Below are positions 11,640 to 21,775 of a DNA stretch of 64,000 nucleotides, one piece after another. A program made the position numbers and the translations under genes. This DNA comes from Membranipora membranacea (lineage: Eukaryota; Bryozoa; Gymnolaemata; Cheilostomatida; Membraniporidae). Each line of letters begins with the position of its first letter. Position 1 is the first letter of the stretch. The stretch lies in the NCBI GenBank assembly GCA_914767715.1, contig OU612075.1, positions 188,001 through 252,000 of the forward strand, written 5' to 3'. The notes below the pieces were generated by a model. It was not told where the DNA came from, made no database searches, and saw only the letters and a list, made by a program, of their open reading frames with translations.

Positions 11640-12160
11640 TTGGTACTTACTTACTTGGTACTTGAAGGTTAATCGCCAACTTCTGTGAGAAGGTTGTGGC
11701 AATATGTCATCTCGTCTGTCTGTCTCCGTTCCGGGTCTGCAACGTAGGGTCGGTAGATCGATCGCCATCAACCTTAGCCTGCCACTGGGGGTCCCTCGAG
11801 GAGGGTGCTGCCGATCGGTAGGGCGTTCCACAGTTTAGCAGTGCTCACAAAGAAGCTGTTCTGGTGCAGTTTGGTATTGCAGTGAGGGATAAAATACTGC
11901 GATTGGTGTTTCCTTGACTGTCCAGCATGTGTAGGATGTGGAGAGAGGTAGTCAGTGATGTTAACAGCAACCTTGTTGTAGTGCATAGCGCGGAAGATGC
12001 CGAGCCTTCTTCTCTCCCTCCGGTCTTTGAGTGTGTCCCACTCCAGGTCCTCCAGAAGTCTTGTAGTGCTGGTGGTGTGATCAGTTCTTCTGACATTGGA
12101 CACCATCCGGGCTGCTCTTCTTTGGACTGCACAAACATGAATATACACAGATAAGTTATC
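11640..12160 (-). mobile_element. LINE 3' end, minus strand (different family)
   Basis: The minus-strand frame 11774-12148 reads VQRRAARMVSNV, then RRERRRLGIFRAMHYNKVAV, then FFVSTAKLWNALP, the usual C-terminal tail of a non-LTR reverse transcriptase. The sequence differs from the plus-strand LINE end at 11050-11373, so a second family is present. No RT core is seen upstream. The two LINE ends lie tail to tail within about 100 bp. Confidence 0.7.
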
Positions 12161-12940
12161 TCAGTCGACATAGTCTCCAGCACCAGCCCCAATGAATGTG
12201 AATTGGGAAGAAAGAAGCGAATGTTTCAAGGTTTTTAAACATCAAGGACAAGGTTAAAGCAAAAAAGCAGCAATATGAGACAAGGAGTTAGCGAGACGCT
12301 GCGCAGGTTTGTCATTACAAAATAAATTTCAGTTGGGAAACTCCTTTTCACGGGTCTACTCCAAAACCTGGGACTTTGGCAATGTTTGACTGTCCCCAAC
12401 AAAAACTCTTGTGGGCAGTCAAACATTTCCAAACTCCAAGGTTTTAGATCAGACCTGTGGTTTCAATCTTGAAAGCTATAGCGGGTGTTATAGGATAGGA
12501 TCACTGCAAACCTCCTCCGAGCCATCAACATTCATCCGCATCCTGGTAGTACAATAATAAGGCACAACCAACAGTGACCATCATGTAAGATCTTACTTGT
12601 TTGCACCGCTTAATTGTGGAATAACGTTTGTTTGTATCGTTCGATAATTGTAGATCCTGCTGTGGCAGGTTAAACTACTGCTGCCACTCATGCAAATTTG
12701 TGGTCATCGAATTCTGCATAGCTCCACGATAATTAATTAGACTTAAATCTCAGCATTGTCACCTAATGGGCAAATAATTTGCACGAACTGATCTTCAAAA
12801 TCAGGGCATGAAATCACCAGCTTATGACGTGTACAGTATGCATTAGTAAGACAGTAACTACGTCACCCGTGCCGGTAGATAATTAATTTCGTACCCTAAG
12901 TTTGACGATCAGTTTGTGCAAATTATTTGCTCATTAGGTG
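12161..12940. other. No recognisable gene
   Basis: AT-rich sequence without a supportable exon. The short open frames here have no family resemblance. Confidence 0.3.
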
Positions 12941-12942
12941 AC

Positions 12943-13022
12943 CACACCAGACCCCGCACCAGACCACACCACACCAGACCACACCAGATCACACCTGACC
13001 ACACCAGACCACACCAGACCAG
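12943..13022. repeat. (ACCACACCAG)n-type short tandem repeat
   Basis: About seven to eight imperfect 10-11-bp units of the type accacaccag are seen. Open frames over it on both strands are repeat artefacts. Confidence 0.85.
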
Positions 13023-13375
13023 AAGAAGCATTTACTCTCTTGATATCAAGTACGTAACGGAATGGTGCTTTACCAAAGGTTCTTATAATTGCATTTGTCG
13101 TCACATTACTAGCTGACAATTCAATGTAGATTCCACTTCAACATTACAAAATACAGTTAAGTTGTGAAACTCCTGTCGCATGAGCTTCAAGCTTGCAAGC
13201 CACTGGGTTGCATAATATAGGATCACAAACATACAGAAGCACACTGATATGATGCTTTATTGCAAAATGGTCAGTTTCATGCCTTAAGTGATTTAAGACG
13301 TCATGTGGGCTTCATTGTTCCTGCTGAGCTATTTGGCTGATGTGATGTCTTGTGTAGGTCTAAGGGGAGGGGGGG

Positions 13376-14446
13376 CTTTGCGTGTAAGGCAGTCTTGGGA
13401 GCCTAGTGCATAAACCTGTATCAACTCACACAAAAAAAAACAAAAGCTTTTGTGGATATCAAGACACCCTAAACAATTGATTTTCATAGTCAAAAGATGT
13501 TTGCAATCTTAGCATGTTATATGAATCTCATGTTTTATACCTTATGAAACTGAGAATGGCTTACAATGTTGTGCACCAGGATCTTTCGAGCCCTCATGCA
13601 CCCAACCTGTCATTGTAATCTTTCTAAATTATGATGACAGGTCAATGTGATGTGGTGAGTGACTAACTCTTGTGATTTTAACCAACATTTATAACCAACA
13701 TTTTAAGAGCTGATCTGGTGTGATGTCTATCTAAAGAAGAGAGATATATCTGAAGCTGAATTTTACTCCGCTGTATTGTTCATCACATGTCCACAGGTAT
13801 ACTTTGTAAGGTTACCAAAGGTTATCTGTCTCTGTCACTCACATGTCCACAGGTATACTATGTAAGCTTACCATGTCCACAGGTATACTATGTAAGGTTA
13901 CCAAAGGTTATCTGTCTCTCCAGTCACTTGACGTTGCAGGGCTGCTCAGTATCACAGCATGTTATATAGAGATTATGGTATTTGAATTCTTCATCAAGTT
14001 TGTTTTGTAAAAGAGCAATCACCGCTATCCGCACTGATAGTCAGAGAGTGAGCTCACAACTCTCATATTTTGAACAAATGTAGATTTTATGTAGTCTTGA
14101 GATATTGAATTACCCACCGATAACCATAATATGCAGGCATCACCACCAGTACCAAACAAGACCCATCAACGCCCAGCCTACTGCATTGCACCTAGATCGA
14201 TATTGATCCAGTTTGCCTGAATTGTCATCACTTAAAAGTTGGGGCTTATATATAAGTGAAGGGGAGCAATTCCAAATGCTAGCAAACTTAATCCGAGCTT
14301 CACCCACCGATTCCTAGGATTACCCACCAACACCCGATACCAAGTATTAGTATTGGTGCAAGGTTAAAAAACTAACATTAGATTGTCCTTACCAAAGATA
14401 ATTTTCATTATTTAATCGACAAATGTCAGGCCTTCCCTATTATTCA
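13376..14446. repeat. Local duplication, copy 1
   Basis: This stretch resembles 15868-17115 along its length. Shared landmarks are the 'atcaagacaccctaaacaatt' region (about 13460 and 15945), the 'gctgatctggtg' to 'gaagctgaattttactcc' region (about 13715 and 16500) and the end 'aatgtcaggccttccctat' (about 14427 and 17097). It also contains three near-repeats of a CATGTCCACAGGTATACT segment between 13788 and 13900. I recognise no gene in it. Confidence 0.75.
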
Positions 14447-15867
14447 GTATAACTCCTAATCTCTGCTTTTACTGTTCCACGCTACCTAGGCCTGATAGTA
14501 GAATGGAGGACACTTGGTTGGTTTCCTACTTGATTTGATTGTAGATATATGTGCTCAATTTTATTCATAATATTGATGAGATCTTTGTTGTCTTTTGTAG
14601 TCATAATTTGGAGTTGCCCCTTCTCGGCGCCAATGAATACAAGATGACTCCAGTCTGTATACGTATACTGTATTTCCGTTTGGTGAAGGGCAACACTCTG
14701 GTGAGTTGCACACAAAACAATGACCAGGGTTTGTTACTGGGCCTTATTGTTCTTCGGTTAAGGAGAGGTGAACTCCTAGATCAAGAGTTAACCAAGGACT
14801 AACTGCACATATAAGTGTTAATAAATAAACTCTGAACCATTCAAATAGTCTCCTCCTGATATCCAGTTTAATTCTTTAGGAAAGCAAAAAACAACCACCC
14901 CTCATATCAAAGCAAACTCATAACAATGAACAAAAACACGTGTTAAAATCTGTCACAGGGGAGGTAACATATTGTAGATCCTTCTAAACCCTGGGTATTC
15001 GCGCTTTGGAATTCTCATCCAATAATGTTCTTGTGCGAGTAAATTAGGTTTTTTTGTTCACTGTTATGAGTTTGATTTGATATGTACTGTGGTAGTTTGA
15101 GCCCCCCAGACTTTTGCCCCCGGCCGACGGCCCTCCGCCGTACTGTGGTTGTTTTTTTACTTTCCTAAACTTAGTATTTTTCTTAGAGCATACTCCCTGT
15201 GAGTGTGAGACAATTATCTTCTACCACCCAGCCAAGAATAACCTAATACAGTTATATATAGTTAAAATTGTACATTGCGTCACATGGGTCACATAATAGT
15301 TGCTAAGTTATTTCACGGGTGCGGTGTTTTGTGTTGGTTTGATTGCTAGGCCTATGACATTTTACTAAACCTTGACACCTAAGACTGCCATGCAGAACTA
15401 GTCCAACATTGCAATTTATTTATCTGTTCTGACAGGAAAACTTGACAATTTGCTGGCTACTGGTGCGTAAAGGCTCATGAGAAATATTGTAAGCTATGAA
15501 CTGGTTGTCTTGCATAGACCTAGATCATTTCACACAAAAAAAAACATTTTTTGGAGATATCAAGACACCAAAAACAATAGATTTTTATTGAACTGGGCCA
15601 TTTTTGAAATGCAATTTTTGTCACACCTGTCTCCAATGCCTTATTTTAGTACCTATTCAGATAGTATTAAATTTTGTAATGAGTTCTCATTTCTTAATTT
15701 TCCAAAACCGTCACAATTACTTTACTTGAAATATATAAAAATCAGATGCTTAGGTTGTATTGATATCCAACCGAGTCCTGCGCTTTTTGTGTGAGATGAT
15801 CTTGGTCATGTACTTGGACTCAGGACTCACCCCAATTTATTTATCTGCTCCAAAAGTCACTTTTAAC
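14447..15867. other. Spacer between the local duplicates
   Basis: No supportable gene is seen. Around 15530-15590 there is a third, weaker match to the 'atatcaagacacc' part of the flanking duplicates. The 105-codon open frame at 15477-15794 has no recognised relatives and lies partly in that repeat. Confidence 0.35.
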
Positions 15868-17115
15868 GGGGGCATGTAACGTAGTCTTGAGAGCCCAGTG
15901 CGTAGACACAGAAACAAAACGAAATTTTTTTGTGGAAATCAAGACACCCTAAACAATTGGTTGTTATTAAACTCATGTAATAAAACAAACTTTTGAATCT
16001 CATGTTATGAACCCTTCAAAACTGGGTTACTTTTTGTAATGATAACAAAACTAGTTATCTATGCCCGACCGGAATGGGTGGTTATGGATGTATTGCTGTA
16101 CAATAACAACAAATCGCTGCCCTAGAATTCGAGAGTTCAAACTGATGTTTTTACATTTTTAACAGGACACATTGAAGGGCTTCATGTTGCCACAATCTGA
16201 AAGGTGCCCCATGTTTTAAAATGCTATATTATGGTCATTATCATGAATCTCATGTTTTTTATCTTTTGGAACTGAGGAATTTTCGAAATGCAGTTTTCCA
16301 ACAACTCAAGAGTTCATTATAATTTTGTGCAACAGTTGTTTTGACCCTTCATATATGCACCCAAATTGTCATTGTGATCTTTCAGAGCAAAGAGTACTAT
16401 GTTATGATGACAGACAGGTCAATGTTATGTAAATGTATGAGATTTACAAGTCTGATGCAGATATAGAGCACATGTTATAAGATGACTTATCTACAAGAGC
16501 TGATCTGGTGTAATGTCTATCTAAAGAAGAGAGATCAATCTGAAGCTGAATTTTACTCCGTTGTTTTCTCCATCACAAGTTCACAGGTATACTATGTAAG
16601 GTTACGAAAGGTTATCTGCCCCTCCAGTCACTTGACATTGCAGGGCTGCTCAGTATCACAGGATGTTATAGAGAGGTTATGGTCTACACACTTTACCAAG
16701 CTTGTTTTGTTGTAGAGCGTCCAACACTATCCACACTGATAGTCAGAGAGTAAGCTGACAACTCTCATATTTACAACAAATGTAGGGTTTCTGTAGTCTT
16801 GAGACATTGCATTACCCTCTGATAACCAAAATATGCAGGCATCATCACTAGTACCAAGCATTGCCCATCAACGCCCAGTATACCACATCTCCCCTAGATC
16901 GAGTTTGATCCAGTTTGCCTCAGGGTCTTATTTATCAGTGGAGGGAAGCAATTCCAAATGCAAGCGAACTAGAGCCAAACTTCATCTGCATTACCACCCA
17001 CCAACACCCAATACCAAGCATTAGTATTGTTGCAAGGTCAAAAAACTAACATTTGATTGTCCTAACCAAAGATAATTTTCATTATTTAATCAACCAATGT
17101 CAGGCCTTCCCTATA
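15868..17115. repeat. Local duplication, copy 2
   Basis: This is the counterpart of 13376-14446, longer because of inserted sequence around 16030-16330. It ends about 600 bp upstream of the first ankyrin-caspase gene. Confidence 0.75.
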
Positions 17116-17607
17116 ATGAACATTCAGTTTAGGCTATTCAGGTATAGGTATTCAGGCTAATTCTGGTGTTAGCTATATACCCTGGCTGTTAGTTGGTACA
17201 TTTGTTTGAATATCTAATTGTACCTTCTGACATCTGTGGAACCCGATGGCCACACCACTGATACTACAGTATACATACATCCTGTTGGTACTGACACCTA
17301 TCACCTTCACACAGTTCTCTGATAAGTTTATAACTTAATATTATCTGATTATTGAAACACTCCGTTAGGTCTAAAATCCTTATCTAAAGTTGTCCTACAT
17401 ATTAACACAAGTTTTGGCAAAGTCTTATTTCTTAATTATAAGCCTTGTCATTCAGCCAAAAAGGGTGGGCCCTTGACAAGGCTTATATATTATGATATGA
17501 GCCTTACATGATAAGGTTGCCAATAGAGGTTTATATATAGATAACGTTATCACTATTGAAGTTAGCAGCTGTCAAATTATGTGAAACTGAGTGGGGATTT
17601 TATATGT

Positions 17608-17630
17608 GTCATGGAAAACTGTGGGGAAAA
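17608..17630 (+). promoter_or_regulatory. Conserved upstream element with two GGAAAA cores (copy A)
   Basis: A 23-bp block, GTCATGGAAAACTGTGG followed by GGAAAA, lies about 97 bp before the ATG of ankyrin-caspase A. The same block recurs before copy B (21635-21657) and copy C (25006-25028), although copy A's wider upstream sequence differs from theirs. It contains two GGAAAA cores that resemble Rel/NFAT-type half sites. Function is inferred only from position and conservation. Confidence 0.4.
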
Positions 17631-17726
17631 ATCAGACTAACCTTTGTCTTGTTTGTTGGTCATGAGAAATAGTTACACAGCCAGCATACACACTTCAAGT
17701 ATACACCTCTACTCGTCAGAGACAAA

Positions 17727-20545
17727 ATGGCTGCCGCTAGTGCTATTAAGGAATATCCGATAAAGTTTGACAGTGAAGGCTCACTAATCTGGGACATGAG
17801 TAAACTAGAGAATCATCTGATAGAACTCAACTACAATCAGACTGATGTCTTCAGGCTAACTGAGTGCCTGACTCTGGAGAGAGGTTCTGGGTTGTTTAGT
17901 TATAACATCAGAGTTCGCTTACAGAATCAGGAGAGAGAAGATGTGAAGTATTGTAATCTAGGTAAACTGATTGATCATGATGATGCTTTGAGAATGTTAC
18001 TTCAGTCTCTAAGTGATGAGGACAGGATTAGATTACTTCATACTGAGGCGTCACCAGGTAGCTGGCATACATTACTTGAAATACATATTGAGACGTCACC
18101 AGGTAGCTGTTATACACTACTTCACTATAAAGCTTTTCTGGGTAAGACAAAGATAATGCTGACAATATTAGAGTTAGTTAGAGAGGATCTACACTATGAC
18201 TTACTCTGTGTACAGGAGAATGTACACAAGATGACACCGATCCGCTTTGCATGTACGGCTCATAGGCCTGATGTATTAGAGGAAATAATCAGACTTACCT
18301 CCGCTCATACAAGGTATAAACTTCTACAGATACCTGATGTATACGGACGAACACCTTTACATCGGGTAGCAATGTCAGGTCGTACACAACGTATCAGGAT
18401 TATCGCTGACTCTGTAACAGCTGATCAGCTCATCTACTTACTGAGGATAACAGACACTGATGGACTCACACCTGTACAGCGGGCAGCACGATATAACAAG
18501 CAGGAATCAGTGAAGCTTCTACAGGATTATCAGACTAAAGCTCTCATAGACATAGCTCTACTACAAACTGATTATACAGGTGATCATATTCATCAAGTTT
18601 TATTATTATATACTGACTGTTAAAAATAAATGTGTTGTTAGTTTTTTTGGGAAAATATATAGTCATTATAAATTATCTGCGATTTGTTTGTTCTTTCTTC
18701 CCAACACTAAGCAGATTTTTCAAAATTCAGTATAGAATAAGACAGGGCAATACAATATGTCAAAAATAGACAGAAATAACCAAGTAAATTTCCTGTTTTC
18801 GTCTGTCTGTGTTACCTTGAGCAACCCTTTGTTGTCACTCCCTGGGATGATGAGAAGCTTAATTATGACGCTATCATCAATCATCATTTTATAAAGACAG
18901 ACCTTGATCTGATGTCTGAAGTAGAAAGTGTTTATTGTCTATCAACCTGCAAACCTGCTGCAGGCGTTACATCAATTGATAGCATTGATAACCAGTACAT
19001 TTTGGTTAAAAGTTATAATATAATTGGCCAAAAGTTAAAGAGTTTGGGATTTAGGGAATTTCCATCCCTTTCTGGGTGTACTGTGTACTAAAATTGTGTG
19101 GTTACATAGCTCTGAATAAATTATAAAATAAGAGACAACACGAACTTTCGCAATTAAATTGAGTAAGAATTACCTCAATATCATTGCTTGTCTATGTTAT
19201 GAATTGTGGAAAATGTATAAAAATTGACCTCCAATATTCAATGATTAGTATTGCCTCTATTTCAACTCACAGTTAGGGAAGAACAGATACAACAGATCAT
19301 AGAACAAGAGCCTTTATCACCTGGTCAGATCGAAGAGTTGTCTCCCTATAGTCCTCAGTATGTGATTCCACACAACCAGACTAAGACTAAGAGGTATGGA
19401 CTGATCCTCTACAGCACTGAGCACAGACACGGAGGTGAGGAAGAGGCGGAGAACTTCAAACAAGCTTTAGAGACCGCAGGATGTGTTGTCACTAAGTTAG
19501 AATGGTCACACACAGAAGAGCTGAGCAGTATGATAGACAGCTCACTAGAAGGGATGGTTGGTGACTGCTCTCTGCTGATTGTGGCTGTGATGACTCATGG
19601 ATACAGAGGAGCATTGAGAGGAAGTGATAACTCCGAGGTTCCAATCAACAACATTCTGTTCCAGCTAAACAACACCCTTCCGAAGCATGTACCACTGGTA
19701 AGTTTCTTTTGCTAAAACTGAATTGTTGTGGGGATAAAAAAAGGTGAATAGCTGAGAGTGAATCTATTGCTTCTCAAACAGCTCTCAGTGAGTCCAAGTC
19801 TAATAATGACTTGCTTGACTGTATACCATCCTTCGACATGGTGGGTTCTCGGAGGATGTTTTCACCCTGAACTTCAGAACAAAACAAATAATAATGAATC
19901 AAGAATCATTTTTCTATGCTTTGTATATTTGATTAGCATTATAATTAGTGACAATATTGAAGAAATATTGTTTAGATTTCTTTTTCAAACTCTCTCTAGA
20001 AATGCATTGTTTGGACATTCAAGCCTTCCCTGTCCCAACTGTGCTGTAAATATGATGATATTGAGTGGTTGTCGCAGTCATTTTTAGGCTCTCATTGGTC
20101 AGTTTTGTTGATACACGAACCTAACATTGTTCTTCAGGTCCCAATAAGTTCTCCATTTCTTACACAGGTGATGGTTATACAAGCCTGTCAGATATTCACC
20201 ACACATGGAGTTGTACAACCACAAGATTATGAATCAGATCCAGCTACTCCAAGTCAAGTCAACGACCCACACAGCAACAAACACATAGTTCTACGCAGAC
20301 CACACACAGCGCTGTTATTAGCTACAGTGACAGGTGGTCTAGCTATCAGAGGGGCTTTTACAGGAGCCTTAGCAGATCAGATCAGAGCGGCTGATGGTAA
20401 AACTGATATCTTCTCCATGTTTAATAGAGCTGTTAACAGCATGATAAGAAATGAGCCGGCTTGTGTTGGTCAGACACCAGAAATTAGAGCTACGACAGAT
20501 AAAAATCTGATTTTACCCAGAGTCGATAACAATACAGCTGCCTGA
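17727..20545 (+). CDS. Ankyrin-repeat caspase-like protease, copy A
   Basis: Three exons join in frame: 17727-18579 (ends phase 1 at ACAG|GTGATC), 19273-19697 (after TTTCAACTCACAG) and 20168-20545 (after TTTCTTACACAG), giving 551 residues. Residues 1-110 form an N-terminal region I do not recognise. About four ankyrin repeats follow (roughly 110-275, for example GRTPLHRVAMSGRTQ). A caspase (peptidase family C14) p20 region spans about 325-440 (RYGLILYST..., catalytic His393 in VAVMTHGYRG, Cys433 in VMVIQACQ). A p10-like region follows (RRPHTALLLATVTGGLAIRG). The usual QACRG pentapeptide is QACQI here; His and Cys are both kept, so activity is plausible. Residues about 108-122 carry a local 14-residue duplication absent from copy B. 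Its role in cell death or immunity is inference. Confidence 0.85.
18580..18630 (+). terminator. Possible alternative 3' end (intronic polyadenylation), copy A
   Basis: If the donor at 18579/18580 is not used, the ankyrin frame runs on for 14 codons to TAA at 18621-18623. AATAAA follows at once (18625-18630). This would give a 298-residue ankyrin-only protein without the protease. Copy B has the same arrangement. Confidence 0.4.
18780..19091 (+). other. Open frame of 103 codons inside intron 1 of copy A
   Basis: Within the intron one frame stays open from 18780 to TAA at 19089-19091 without an ATG start. It has protein-like composition (for example PWDDEKLNYDAIINHHF and GQKLKSLGFREFPSL). Copy B keeps the same 312-bp frame at 22787-23098 with a few substitutions. 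I found no phase-compatible splice pair joining it to the caspase transcript and do not recognise it. It may be a relic of another gene carried in the intron. Confidence 0.3.
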
Positions 20546-21634
20546 ATGGAGAATGTCAGCACGGTTAACTCTGTCTCTGATATGAAAACTATTATTTTAT
20601 CCTTGAATACTGTTTAATCAATTAATGTTTATTAGTAACACTGACATCAATAATAATGATGATACAATACTATATTATTTTGGGTACATCTCCTATGCTG
20701 TCACATAACATAATATATTGTTTTGAGTATGTCTCCTTTAATATATGACATTATATACGTAATATTTTGTCATATAACATACTATAACATTAAGCTAAAA
20801 TTTACAAAATAAGTTATCTGGCCATCTGGATGACCAAAATACACATTATTTTACCGAATAATATGTATTATATATACTGCTACCCTAATCATTATGTCAT
20901 TATGGTTAATATTTCTGTGAAAGTACAGTTTGTTTTGAGTAGACTCAAAATATCTGATATCAGTTAGTTTTCTATTATTTAACTCTTGCTTATAACTACT
21001 TTTATATTGATAATTTGTAACCAAAACACAGATTATATTATGTTCAAAGATTATATGAGGTGAGATATAATATACAGATGTACAAAACATTAAACACATT
21101 ATCACTACTAAGTTTGGACAGATAAACTGATACAACCAATACTGAGTCGTATCTTGATACATGAATATAACCTGTATTGGAGTGATGTACTAATGGGTCT
21201 GGATGCGCCTGATGATGGCTTCAGATTTAGTTATCGCATCAAATGAATTGACAGAGCTGACTTGTATGACTTTCAATGTAACACAATCATTCCATACTAG
21301 AGATAATCAGAGTATGTGCATCTCAACAACACCACACAACGGCTCATAGGTTAGTTGGTGAGTATAATCAAAAATAATGCTGACTTAAAATAGCTAACAA
21401 TAATTACTCGGAAGGTTGTCTCTTTTTTATAGGCGAACTGATAGTTTTGCATCCAATGGTATGACACTAACCGTAAGCCCTAATGTTCATAATATTGATA
21501 GTGTGCATAGAGCGTTCATAAGTTGCCTGTAAATAAAAGACGTCTAAAATAAGCTGCCATTGAATTTAAGTATTACACAATTCAGACTTATTGTTCTGAT
21601 ATTGTTCTGATATTGATTGAGGGATTTTTTATGA
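20546..21634. other. Intergenic region between ankyrin-caspase copies A and B
   Basis: AT-rich spacer. 21476-21634 is repeated before copy C at about 24860-25005. No gene is called; the 103-codon minus-strand frame at 20851-21162 is AT-rich and unsupported. Confidence 0.4.
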
Positions 21635-21657
21635 GTCATGGAAAACTGTGGGGAAAA
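21635..21657 (+). promoter_or_regulatory. Conserved upstream element with two GGAAAA cores (copy B)
   Basis: Identical to the 23-bp block before copy A, here about 119 bp before the ATG. Confidence 0.4.
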
Positions 21658-21775
21658 GTGGAGCTGAGCGCTGCTTTATTTGTGGCTCAATACATAAATG
21701 AGCTAGTCACACACTCACACAGGCATAACTTACACAGAATATTGACTACGCATTGAGGACTTCAGCTGTGATAAA

